From Acidipila rosea (GTDB taxonomy: Bacteria; Acidobacteriota; Terriglobia; Terriglobales; Acidobacteriaceae), in the NCBI RefSeq assembly GCF_004339725.1, contig NZ_SMGK01000001.1, forward strand, positions 930,001 through 994,000: 64,000 nt of DNA. The letters are read 5' to 3'. Positions 51,069-59,357 of the stretch are shown one piece after another. How positions within the stretch are numbered: the first letter of the stretch is position 1; every line of letters begins with the position of its first letter. The notes beneath the pieces are model-generated. The model was not told the DNA's origin. It did no database searches and saw nothing but the letters and a program-made list of their open reading frames with translations. A program made the translations under genes and the position numbers.

Positions 51069-52049
51069 ATGGTGTTCTATTCCATCCGTCACCTGACTAA
51101 ATATGTCTACAGCCAGCCGGTAAGCGAGAGCGTGATGGAGGTGCGCATGCACCCCCGTAGCGATAGCAACCAGCGCTGCCTTAGCTTTACGCTATCGGTA
51201 AGCCCCCGCTGCCGTGTCTTCTCCTATCGCGACCACCTCGCAAATAATATTCATCACTTCGACATTCCCGGGCAGCATTCGCAGCTTGTCATTGTTGCCG
51301 AATCGTTAGTGGAGCAACAGCCTCTCGCAGGTATTCCACTGTCTCTGGGACCGGACTCATGGCAGGAGCTGGATGCCTTGATCGCTGAAGGCGATTATTG
51401 GGAGATGCTTCTGCCCAGCGAATTCACGACACCTACAGCTGACCTGCTTCAATTGGCCAATAGGTTGAACGTCGTTCGTCGCGATGATCCACTCAGCCTC
51501 CTGCACGAAATAAAGCACGGCATATACGAACACTTCGACTACACCCCGCGCAGTACCCGGGTGGATTCGCCAATCGACGAAGCATTGCTCTCCCGGAATG
51601 GCGTGTGCCAGGACTTTGCCCACATCATGATTGCATTGGTGCGCCATGTTGGGATTCCTTGTCGCTATGTAAGCGGCTATTTGTATCACGGAAAAGAGAG
51701 TCACGACCGCTCAACAACAGATGCTACTCACGCGTGGGTGGAAGCGTTACTGCCTCAACTGGGTTGGGTTGGCTTTGACCCGACTAACGACCTGATTGCG
51801 GGTGACAGGCACATCCGTACGGCGCTCGGCCGTGACTATGCAGATGTACCTCCCACGGGCGGCATATTCCGCGGCAGAACATCGAGCGAGATGTATGTCG
51901 CAGTGCAGGTAAATGCGTCCCAGACTGCGCCCTCCCTCGATCAGGAGATGCCCATTCCCGAGGACTGGTCGATCCTTGTGGAGCGGGCCCAGGCGCCACC
52001 GCCTCCAGCTGAACCCCTGCTGCAACTGCAACAGGCCCAGCAGCAGTAG
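51069..52049 (+). CDS. Transglutaminase-like domain protein of the ATP-grasp/alpha-E trio
   Basis: A 326-aa protein. The N-terminal transglutaminase-associated beta-domain (FYSIRHLTKYVYSQPVSESVMEVRMHPR, in pieces) is followed by the cysteine-protease-like core with C180 in NGVCQDFAHIM, H221 in TTDATHAWVEALLP and D237 in GFDPTND, the expected Cys-His-Asp triad. A C-terminal Gln/Pro-rich tail follows (PPAEPLLQLQQAQQQ). It may hydrolyse or transfer acyl groups, for example cleaving a peptide made by the ATP-grasp partner. ATG follows AGAGGG in an 11-bp gap; it lacks a signal peptide, so it probably acts in the cytoplasm. Confidence 0.88.
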   Translation: MVFYSIRHLTKYVYSQPVSESVMEVRMHPRSDSNQRCLSFTLSVSPRCRVFSYRDHLANNIHHFDIPGQHSQLVIVAESLVEQQPLAGIPLSLGPDSWQELDALIAEGDYWEMLLPSEFTTPTADLLQLANRLNVVRRDDPLSLLHEIKHGIYEHFDYTPRSTRVDSPIDEALLSRNGVCQDFAHIMIALVRHVGIPCRYVSGYLYHGKESHDRSTTDATHAWVEALLPQLGWVGFDPTNDLIAGDRHIRTALGRDYADVPPTGGIFRGRTSSEMYVAVQVNASQTAPSLDQEMPIPEDWSILVERAQAPPPPAEPLLQLQQAQQQ

Positions 52050-52130
52050 CTAACCAACTTCGTGCATAATCAGGGAGAGATTTCCGCATATAGCTTCACC
52101 GGGTATCGATGCGGCCACCAGAAAATGCAG

Positions 52131-52160
52131 TGGCGAAGCGTCGAGTCTGACGCTTCGCCA
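52131..52160. terminator. Perfect 12-bp hairpin between convergent genes
   Basis: TGGCGAAGCGTC (52131-52142) pairs exactly with GACGCTTCGCCA (52149-52160) around a six-base loop, between the transglutaminase-like gene and the ABC-F gene, which converge here. Probably a bidirectional terminator, although T-runs are short. Confidence 0.6.
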
Positions 52161-52181
52161 TTGAGGTTCCGTGCGAGGTGA

Positions 52182-53789
52182 TTAGCGGTTAGCTGCAGAC
52201 GCTGCTGCGTATTCCTCATATGGACCTTTGAAGTCTTCGATAGAACCATTTTCAAAGTGCCAGATGCGAGTACCAACCTCCTCGATCAGGTCATGATCGT
52301 GAGTCACTAACAGGACAGTACCTTCATACTTCTGCAGGGCCAGGTTCAGCGCATTGATGGACTCGAGATCGAGGTGGTTCGTTGGTTCGTCAAGGATAAG
52401 AATGTTAGGCTTTTGCAGCATCAGCTTGCAGAAGAGTAGTCTCGCTGCTTCGCCTCCGGACAGTGCGCTCGTCGGTTTCAACCCCTCTTCACCGCTGAAG
52501 AGCATCTGGCCAAGCAGACCGCGAATGTCCTCCTTCGTTGCCTTTGGGTCGAATTGATAGAGCCAGTCGAAGACCGTCGTGCCATGTTCGATGGCGCCTG
52601 TGTGGTCCTGCGGGAAGTAGCCAATCTGCGCTTCGTGGCCCCACTTCACCGTCCCTCCATCCAGCGAAAAGCCCTTTTCGTTCAGGTCAGGCAATTCAGC
52701 CAGCAAGGACTTGAGCAGGGTTGTTTTCCCCTGGCCATTGCGGCCCATCAGGCAGACCTTTTCTCCGCGCATCACTGAGCCGCTGAAGCCATCAATTACG
52801 CTTTGTCCGTCATAGGCCTTGCAAACATTTTCAAATTCAAGCGTATGTTTCCCTGATGGCCGCAACTGCTCAAAGCGCAGGTACGGGCGTTGAATATTTG
52901 AGCGCGCAAGGTCATTTGTCTGCAGGCGTTCAACTTCCTTTTTACGGCTTGTTACCTGGCTTGACCTGGTACCTGCTGCAAACCGCGCAATGAACTCGTT
53001 TAACTGGGAGATCTTCTTTTCGCGCTGTGCGTTCTCTGATTCCAGTCGCGAGCGAATCTGCGTTTTTGCGACCACCATGTCGTCGTACCCACCCGTGTAG
53101 GTGATGATCGTCTGATAGTCGATATCCGCTATGTGGGTGCAGACACTGTTCAGAAAGTGTCGGTCGTGCGAAATGGTAATGAGCGTTCCTTCAAAGCGCA
53201 GCAGGAAGTCCTGCAGCCAGTGGATCGAGTCAAGATCAAGGTAGTTCGTCGGCTCATCGAGCAGGAGCGCCTGTGGCTTTCCGAAAAGCGCCTGTGCCAG
53301 CAGGACGCGAACCTTCTGGCCGCCCTGCAACTCGCCCATCTTCCGTTCATGAACGTCATCTGGAATATCGAGACCTTGTAGAAGAATGGCTGCATCACTT
53401 TCCGCCGTATAGCCATCCTCCTCGCCGACAATGCCTTCGAGTTCGCCCAGGCGCATGCCGTCGGCGTCCGTCAATTCAGCTTTCTCGTAGATGCGGTCAC
53501 GCTCTTCCATCGCCGCCCACAGCGGCTTGTTTCCCATGATGACCGTATCGATCACTCGATAGGCGTCGAACGCATATTGGTCCTGGCGCAGAACGCCCAG
53601 CTTCTTGGGGCGCACTACATTACCCTTCTGCGCATCAATTTCGCCCGTCAGAACCTTCATGAAGGTTGACTTGCCTGCCCCGTTGGGGCCGGTGAGGCCG
53701 TAGCGGCGCCCCGCGATGAAGGTGACTGTTACATCCTCAAAGAGGATCTTTGAGCCATACCGCATACTTACGTTGTTGACAGAAATCAT
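52182..53789 (-). CDS. ABC-F family ATPase (YbiT-like)
   Basis: A 535-aa protein with two ABC ATPase domains and no membrane segment. The first has Walker A GPNGAGKST, signature GELQGGQKV and Walker B ALLLDEPTNYLDLDS. The second has GRNGQGKTT, signature ALSGGEAAR and LILDEPTNHLDLES. Between them lies a linker of the ABC-F type (SRLESENAQREKKISQLNEF). ABC-F proteins act on the ribosome to rescue or protect translation; the size and linker match the YbiT group. The ATG at 53789 starts MISVNNVSMRYG. It is a monocistronic minus-strand gene ending at the hairpin. Confidence 0.92.
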   Translation of the reverse strand: MISVNNVSMRYGSKILFEDVTVTFIAGRRYGLTGPNGAGKSTFMKVLTGEIDAQKGNVVRPKKLGVLRQDQYAFDAYRVIDTVIMGNKPLWAAMEERDRIYEKAELTDADGMRLGELEGIVGEEDGYTAESDAAILLQGLDIPDDVHERKMGELQGGQKVRVLLAQALFGKPQALLLDEPTNYLDLDSIHWLQDFLLRFEGTLITISHDRHFLNSVCTHIADIDYQTIITYTGGYDDMVVAKTQIRSRLESENAQREKKISQLNEFIARFAAGTRSSQVTSRKKEVERLQTNDLARSNIQRPYLRFEQLRPSGKHTLEFENVCKAYDGQSVIDGFSGSVMRGEKVCLMGRNGQGKTTLLKSLLAELPDLNEKGFSLDGGTVKWGHEAQIGYFPQDHTGAIEHGTTVFDWLYQFDPKATKEDIRGLLGQMLFSGEEGLKPTSALSGGEAARLLFCKLMLQKPNILILDEPTNHLDLESINALNLALQKYEGTVLLVTHDHDLIEEVGTRIWHFENGSIEDFKGPYEEYAAASAANR

Positions 53790-53921
53790 GATTATTCTCT
53801 TCTTGCCCCGTTACGCTGAAGCGCTTCACCGGCGTGCTGGTTGAGCAGGCACAGGAATGCACGCTACTATCACTTCATTTGCAAGGATATTTCGGAGGCG
53901 TCTGGTCTAGCTTCAAGAATA

Positions 53922-55802
53922 CTAGAAAATCCGCGATACAAGCACGTTTGTCAACAACGCGCCCACATAGGCCAGCACGCTCATATACGCGAACTGCAGT
54001 GCCGGCCATTTCCAGCTGTTTGTTTCCCGCTTCACGATCGCGAGTGTGGAGGTGCACTGCATCGCGAAGGCAAAAAAGACCACCAGCGCCATCGCTCCCC
54101 CGAGCGTCAGATCGTGCCGCAGAGCCGCCTGCAGGCTGAGCGACTGGGTTGCCGGGTCCGCTCCGTAAAGAGTGCCGAGAGTGCCGACGATTACCTCGCG
54201 CGCAATTACAGAGCTAAGCAGCCCGATGCCTATCTTCCAGGTAAAGCCCAGAGGATGAATAGCGGGCTCGATCCAGCGTCCTATATGGCCGATGATGCTG
54301 TCCGGCAGGGAGGTGCCGAAAGGGATATGACTCAGCGCCCACAGAACCAACGTGACTGAGAGAATGACTGTGCCGGCCTGCTTGCAGAAGACCATGCCAC
54401 GGTCGAAAAGGCGCAGACCCAGCGAGCGCAGCGTCGGTACTCGATACTGCGGCAGCTCCAGAATGAACGGAGCAGCCGAGGCCTTGAGGATGGAAGACTT
54501 CAACAGTCGGGCCGTCGCCAGTGCGGCTACAAAGCCAAGCAGATAGAGTGCCAGCATTACCGCTGCACGCATGCCAAAGAAGTTGCCAAGAATATGCTTG
54601 TTTGGAATGAACGCGGCGATCATCAGCGTGTAAATCGGCAGCCGTGCCGAACATGTCATGAATGGAGTAACGAGGATGGTCGCAAAGCGGTCGCGCTTAT
54701 TTTCGATCGTGCGCGTGGCCATGATGGCCGGAACTGCACAGGCATATGCCGACAGCAGGGGAATGAAGGCCTTGCCGTTCAACCCGATTGTGCGCATGAC
54801 GCGGTCAGCAATAAGAGCCGCGCGTGCCAGGTACCCTGAATCTTCAAGCACTCCTATAAAGAGAAACAGCAGCAGAATCTGCGGCAGGAATACCAGGATG
54901 GATGCAGCGCCCTTCCACACTCCATCGATCAGCAGGGATTCCATCCAGCCAGATCCCATCAGATGCCCCACGGCGTCGCCGCTCCGGTTGAGCAACTCCT
55001 GCATGCCGTCGCTCAACGGCTGCCCAAGTGTGAAGACAACTTGAAAGACGGCGATCACAACCGCTAGAAAAACCAGCGGCCCGGAGATTCGCCCCAGGAG
55101 AACGGAATCGAGCCTCCGCGTCCATGTGGAGGAGATAGGAGCCTTGTACTTTGTTCGGGTACTGATGCCGGTTGCCCATTGCCGATAGCTGCGGGCATTT
55201 CCCACGACGGGCAGTTCCAGCTGGGGTGCGCTGTTTGCGCTATGTTGATTCAGAAAGTGGGTGATCGCGTCCAACCCTGTACCGCGAGCTGCGCTGATCT
55301 TCGCTACTGGAACGCCCAGCTCCTGGGCCAGGGCCAGCGTATCTACGACGCCTCCGCGCGCCTCCATCACGTCGCTCATATTCAGCAACAGAAGAACAGG
55401 CAGCCCCAGCGCAAGCACCGGCGCCGCCAGCATCAGTTGCCGCTCCAGATGCAGGGAATCAAGGACCAGCAGCACCGCATCGGGCGCGGGTGTGCCGGGC
55501 ATTTTTCCGGTTAGTACCTCGATTGCAACCCGCGCGTCTTCAGAATAAGAGTTGAGACTGTAGATCCCAGGCAAGTCGATCAGGGTCAGGTCGCTGCGGT
55601 CTATGCCGCTCATCTTGCCGAAATGCTGCTCCACGGTCACGCCCGGGTAGTTGGCGACCTTTTGACGCAGCCCAGTCAGACGGTTGAAGAGCGTCGACTT
55701 GCCGGAGTTCGGCGGTCCCACCAGCGCTACCGTCTTTACCTTGCCAGGAATGCGCGGCGTTGGGTCGAGATCCACTGTCTGGGGAGTGCAGCAGCTGCTC
55801 AT
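53922..55802 (-). CDS. feoB: Ferrous iron transport protein B
   Basis: A 626-aa iron transporter. The N-terminal G domain has G1 GPPNSGKST (30-38), G3 DLPGIYSL, and G4 NMSD. A helical linker and two Gate-type membrane regions follow, including CAVPAIMATRTIENKRDRFATILVTPFMTCSARLPIY (in two parts), the Cys-containing FeoB signature. It is shorter than the ~770-aa E. coli form, lacking some C-terminal length. The N-terminus (MSSCCTPQ) has two cysteines. The ATG overlaps the feoA stop by four bases. Known function: GTP-driven Fe2+ uptake. Confidence 0.95.
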   Translation of the reverse strand: MSSCCTPQTVDLDPTPRIPGKVKTVALVGPPNSGKSTLFNRLTGLRQKVANYPGVTVEQHFGKMSGIDRSDLTLIDLPGIYSLNSYSEDARVAIEVLTGKMPGTPAPDAVLLVLDSLHLERQLMLAAPVLALGLPVLLLLNMSDVMEARGGVVDTLALAQELGVPVAKISAARGTGLDAITHFLNQHSANSAPQLELPVVGNARSYRQWATGISTRTKYKAPISSTWTRRLDSVLLGRISGPLVFLAVVIAVFQVVFTLGQPLSDGMQELLNRSGDAVGHLMGSGWMESLLIDGVWKGAASILVFLPQILLLFLFIGVLEDSGYLARAALIADRVMRTIGLNGKAFIPLLSAYACAVPAIMATRTIENKRDRFATILVTPFMTCSARLPIYTLMIAAFIPNKHILGNFFGMRAAVMLALYLLGFVAALATARLLKSSILKASAAPFILELPQYRVPTLRSLGLRLFDRGMVFCKQAGTVILSVTLVLWALSHIPFGTSLPDSIIGHIGRWIEPAIHPLGFTWKIGIGLLSSVIAREVIVGTLGTLYGADPATQSLSLQAALRHDLTLGGAMALVVFFAFAMQCTSTLAIVKRETNSWKWPALQFAYMSVLAYVGALLTNVLVSRIF

Positions 55803-56098
55803 TTCACCTGTCCCTTATCTTCACGAACGCGAATCCACTGCGCCGTTTCGCGCCGCAGCGCGACCTCGAAACCCGCGATCGAGTAGACCGTTGGATCGCC
55901 GGCCGGCGCCCGCCGCACAGCCAGTACTCTTGCCTCTGGCACAAATCCCATATGCATTAAATGATGCTGTACCTCTTCGGGAAGCTCCAGGTCTTCGACC
56001 ACGCCGCTTCTGCCCGTCTTCAGCTCGCTCAATGCAATCAATGCTTTCCCCGAGTAGTGGAACGTTTCTTCCCGCACGGGGAATGACGAATAAAACAC
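55799..56098 (-). CDS. feoA: Ferrous iron transport protein A
   Basis: A 99-aa SH3-like protein. ALSELKTGRSGVVEDLELPEEVQHHLMHMGFVPEARV carries, split over its strands, the FeoA pattern (SELKxGxxGxV..L..GxxPG-like), and AGDPTVYSIAGFEVALRRETAQWI is the second half. It assists FeoB at the membrane. The frame opens at GTG (56098), but the extra ~20 N-terminal residues are unusual; a later TTG near ALSEL is an alternative start. It is the first gene of feoAB, with a palindrome 20-40 bp upstream. Confidence 0.85.
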   Translation of the reverse strand: MFYSSFPVREETFHYSGKALIALSELKTGRSGVVEDLELPEEVQHHLMHMGFVPEARVLAVRRAPAGDPTVYSIAGFEVALRRETAQWIRVREDKGQVK

Positions 56099-56119
56099 TC
56101 AACTACCATCATATCGCAA

Positions 56120-56140
56120 ATACGACCTTTTTAATCGTAT
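56120..56140 (-). promoter_or_regulatory. Candidate metal-regulator operator upstream of feoAB
   Basis: ATACGA (56120-56125) and TCGTAT (56135-56140) form an inverted repeat with a nine-base A/T-rich spacer, 22 bp before the feoA GTG. The place suits an iron-dependent repressor (Fur or DtxR type), but it is not a clear match to either consensus. Confidence 0.4.
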
Positions 56141-56220
56141 ATGAGTATGCAGGTCCGGTGCAGTGATGGCTATCACAAATGACGAGCCCCCAAAATCAGC
56201 GGGGCCATTCGTCTGGAGAC

Positions 56221-56256
56221 TGTCCATTTCTGGACAGCCTCTGTCCGGAAATGGAC
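56221..56256 (+). promoter_or_regulatory. Tandem TGTCC-N6-GGAC palindromes upstream of the ADOP permease
   Basis: Site 1 is TGTCC (56221) -ATTTCT- GGACA (ends 56236); site 2 is TGTCC (56242) -GGAAAT- GGAC (ends 56256). Their centres are 21 bp apart, two helix turns, so a dimeric repressor could bind both on one DNA face. The two sites also pair with each other as one nested hairpin. They lie about 105 bp before the permease start. ADOP genes in this group are often controlled by PadR-type repressors; none is in this window, so the regulator is inferred. Confidence 0.6.
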
Positions 56257-56359
56257 GCCCAAGCTCAGGAGGCTGTGCTTTGGTGGCTGATTATAAAGCG
56301 GTTACAGCTGCTCAACGTTGGCACGCTGATTGCCGTCTTGCAACATCGAGGTCTCCGTG

Positions 56360-58810
56360 ATGCTTCGGCAAAGTCTCCAATCCGCTGTTCGCCAACTTCG
56401 TAAAAGCCCGGGCTATTCGATTGCAGTCATTCTGACGCTGGCCCTCGGCATCGGCGTCAATACGGCTGTCTTCAGCATGGTAGATGGATTCCTGCTCCGG
56501 CAGTTGCCCTATCCTGAGCCGCAGCGCCTGGGTGCGCTGATTACCCACGAGCAGGGAATTTCCCCGCGGACGCACCGCTTTGTCCACGAAGAAGATGACA
56601 GCCATGACCTCAAGGATTGGCGGGCAATTACGGAGAATGTGCCCTCCCTTTTGGCCGCAACCAGTCAGGAAGGAAGCGACGGCATCAATCTCACGACCGG
56701 AGCGACGGTGCGATATGTCGAGGGCACACGCGTCTCCGCCCATTACTTTGATGTTCTAGGTATCAAGCCGATGCTGGGTCGATCCTTCACGCAGGAGGAG
56801 GACATGCCAGGTGGCCCTGAAGCTGTCGTGCTGAGCTATGGCTTGTGGCAATCTACATTCGATGCGAACCCGGCCATTCTCGGCAAGACTATCACCCTCA
56901 GGGGTGCACCCTACACCGTGGTAGGAGTTCTGCCGCGCGGCGCACAGATGCCGACGGCCGCGCAGCTATGGGTTCCCCAACGTCCCGGCGATCCACACGG
57001 TGAGTGCGGCGGCAACAACTGCGCCATCTACGTCAGGCTCAAGCCCGGCGCTACCTGGGAGCAGGTAAGAGCGCAACTCAGCCATGTCCGTGTCCCAGCC
57101 TTCGATGAAATCCCCTCCAGCTATCACGGCGCAGGCTGGTTTTATGTGCAGCCTCTTCAGCGCGAACTCGCCGGGGACATGCGTGACCAGATTCGCGTCC
57201 TTATGGTGGCGGTGGGCCTTATCCTTCTCATCGCCTGCGGCAATCTTGCTGGATTGGCACTCGTGCGCATATCGCGCCGCACGCAGGAGCTTGCTACTCG
57301 CCTCGCCCTTGGCGCAGGACGATGGGCTGTTCTCTTCCAGCTTTGGACTGAGAGCCTGGTCCTGTCTCTGCTGGGCGCAACGGTTGGTGTGGCCTTTGCG
57401 TGGCTCATCCTGCTCAGTGTGGCAAGGCTGGTGCCCACATTCATGATTCCGATCGGAGGCTTCACGCTCGATGAGCGGGTACTCGCCTTCGCAACAGTCG
57501 CGTCGATAGGCACGAGCCTGCTCTTTGGTGCGCTGCCTTCGCTCGCAACGCGGCGCGTCGATATCCGCACCGCTCTCGCATCGGGCAGCCGCAACGTAGC
57601 CGGCCAGCAGGGCCGCCTGCGCCAATGGCTTATCGGCGCTGAGGTCGCACTAACGGTTGTCTTGCTTGCAGGCGCAGGCCTGCTGGTGCGCACCCTTATC
57701 CATCTGGAAACTCTGCCACCCGGCTTTAATCCGGACAACGTGATGACCGCCAAGGCCTCACTCGATGACGCCCGCTACCATCAAGCCGCAGCTTTTCAGT
57801 CGCTATTGACGAAAAGCATAGCGGACATGAAACAGATTTCGGGCGTGAGAAGCGCTGCCGTTGCTCTGAGCCTGCCTTATGAGCGCGGACTCAACGATGG
57901 AATCAAGTTTATTGACGGGCCCCCCGCCGGTACCGAAGAGGGCATCAGCACGGTCTGGGTTACGCCCGAATATTTTGACGTATTGCGCATCCCTGTCCTC
58001 TCCGGACGCACCTTTCGTGACAGCGATACGGATAGCTCCGAGGGCGTGTTGGTAGTGAATGCAGCCTTTGGGCGCAAGTTCTATCACAATCCGAATCCTC
58101 TTGGGCGGCATCTGCAACTTGGAAAGAAGAGCTTCACCATCGTTGGTGTTGTGGGCGACGTCGCGAAAGCGCCCGGTATTGTTAGGGATGTTCCACTCTC
58201 GACGGAGCCTGTTTATTACACCGCCGCTGCCCAGACAAGTCAGCAAACCATCAATTTGGCCAATGTCTGGTTCCAGCCAAGTTGGATTGTCCGCACCCGC
58301 GGTGCGATCTCTGGGTTGACAGCAGAGATGCAGCAGGCTCTGGCCAAGGCCGATCCCGCGCTGCCCTTTTCCGGCTTCTATTCAATGAGCGAGATTGAGG
58401 CGCAGCAGTTGCAACAGCAGCGGATAGAAGTCACTTTGCTCAGCACACTTGCGGGGCTGGCGTTACTGCTCTCGGCCATCGGCATCTATTCTCTGGTTTC
58501 GAACATCGTCGTCCAGCGAACTCGCGAGATAGGCATCCGTATCGCATTAGGTTCAACCACACGCAAAGCGATGGCTACTGTCGGGGCCTCTGGCATGATT
58601 TCCGCCCTGTCTGGCACAGCCGCGGGCATTCTCCTGTCTTTCTTCACATTGCGCGTGCTCAAGAGCCAGATCTACGGCATCAGCGAATATGACCCCATGA
58701 CTCTGATCGCTGTGCCGATTCTGTTGATGATGATTGCCTTCGCGGCAAGCGTGCTGCCGGCGATGCGGGTTTCAAAGATCGATCCGGCCCAGACCCTGCG
58801 CAGCGAGTAG
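56360..58810 (+). CDS. ADOP-family ABC permease, full length
   Basis: An 816-aa permease of the acidobacterial duplicated orphan permease type. The N-terminus (SAVRQLRKSPGYSIAVILTLALGIGVNTAVFSM in two parts) gives the first membrane helix. A periplasmic MacB-like domain follows. Then comes a FtsX domain with three helices, a second periplasmic domain, and a second FtsX domain ending DPAQTLRSE. So it is two MacB-FtsX units in one chain. Usually there is no linked ATPase, hence orphan. The start is taken at 56360 (MLRQSLQ) with GAGG upstream, not at 56330. It is preceded by the tandem palindromic operator and followed by a truncated paralogue. Confidence 0.9.
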   Translation: MLRQSLQSAVRQLRKSPGYSIAVILTLALGIGVNTAVFSMVDGFLLRQLPYPEPQRLGALITHEQGISPRTHRFVHEEDDSHDLKDWRAITENVPSLLAATSQEGSDGINLTTGATVRYVEGTRVSAHYFDVLGIKPMLGRSFTQEEDMPGGPEAVVLSYGLWQSTFDANPAILGKTITLRGAPYTVVGVLPRGAQMPTAAQLWVPQRPGDPHGECGGNNCAIYVRLKPGATWEQVRAQLSHVRVPAFDEIPSSYHGAGWFYVQPLQRELAGDMRDQIRVLMVAVGLILLIACGNLAGLALVRISRRTQELATRLALGAGRWAVLFQLWTESLVLSLLGATVGVAFAWLILLSVARLVPTFMIPIGGFTLDERVLAFATVASIGTSLLFGALPSLATRRVDIRTALASGSRNVAGQQGRLRQWLIGAEVALTVVLLAGAGLLVRTLIHLETLPPGFNPDNVMTAKASLDDARYHQAAAFQSLLTKSIADMKQISGVRSAAVALSLPYERGLNDGIKFIDGPPAGTEEGISTVWVTPEYFDVLRIPVLSGRTFRDSDTDSSEGVLVVNAAFGRKFYHNPNPLGRHLQLGKKSFTIVGVVGDVAKAPGIVRDVPLSTEPVYYTAAAQTSQQTINLANVWFQPSWIVRTRGAISGLTAEMQQALAKADPALPFSGFYSMSEIEAQQLQQQRIEVTLLSTLAGLALLLSAIGIYSLVSNIVVQRTREIGIRIALGSTTRKAMATVGASGMISALSGTAAGILLSFFTLRVLKSQIYGISEYDPMTLIAVPILLMMIAFAASVLPAMRVSKIDPAQTLRSE

Positions 58811-58841
58811 GAACGCTGTTCCTGGAAATGAGGATAGAACG

Positions 58842-59345
58842 GTGTTTAACTATTTTCGGTATGCTTTGCGCCAACTTCGCAAGTCCTTAGGCTTCACGCT
58901 GACCGCTGTGCTGACGCTTGCCATTGGCATAGGTGGAGTGGCTGCAGCCTTCTCTATCGTCTACGCAGTTTTGATGAGGCCATTGCCTTATGCTGAGCCG
59001 TCGCAGCTTGTCCGCATTCACGAAGGCATCAGGCACTTTTTCGAGCAGGGCGAGCTTTCGCCTCCTGATGTACTCACCTTTCAGCATGATAGCCTGGCCT
59101 TCTCCTCGGTTGCAGGCTTCACAAATGCAAGCTATGAGCTAACGGGCGACAACATTCAACAGCCCATCAGAGCTAAGGCTGAACGCGTATCTGCAACATT
59201 CTTTCCGCTGCTCGGGGCCCATCCGCTGCTCGGTCGCAACTTTACCCGAAGTGAGGACAGCAACTCTGCAGCAGTTGTCGTTCTCAGCTATCCTCTGTGG
59301 CAAAATCAGCTTCACTCCGATCCTGGAGTGCTGCGAAGCGAGTGA
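58842..59345 (+). pseudogene. ADOP-family permease, internally deleted
   Basis: From GTG at 58842 (GAGG site eight bases upstream), the first ~160 residues match the N-terminal half-unit of ADOP permeases: YFRYALRQLRKSLGFTLTAVLTLAIGIGG, as split helices, then PYAEPSQLVRIHEGIRHF and WQNQLHSDPGVL. The frame then ends immediately with RSE-stop. The final residues are those that normally end an ADOP protein (compare DPAQTLRSE in the upstream copy). This strongly suggests a single internal deletion of about 650 codons joining DPGVL to LRSE. The remaining 167 aa has one membrane helix and is unlikely to transport. Confidence 0.8.
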
Positions 59346-59357
59346 TCCTGTCCAACC

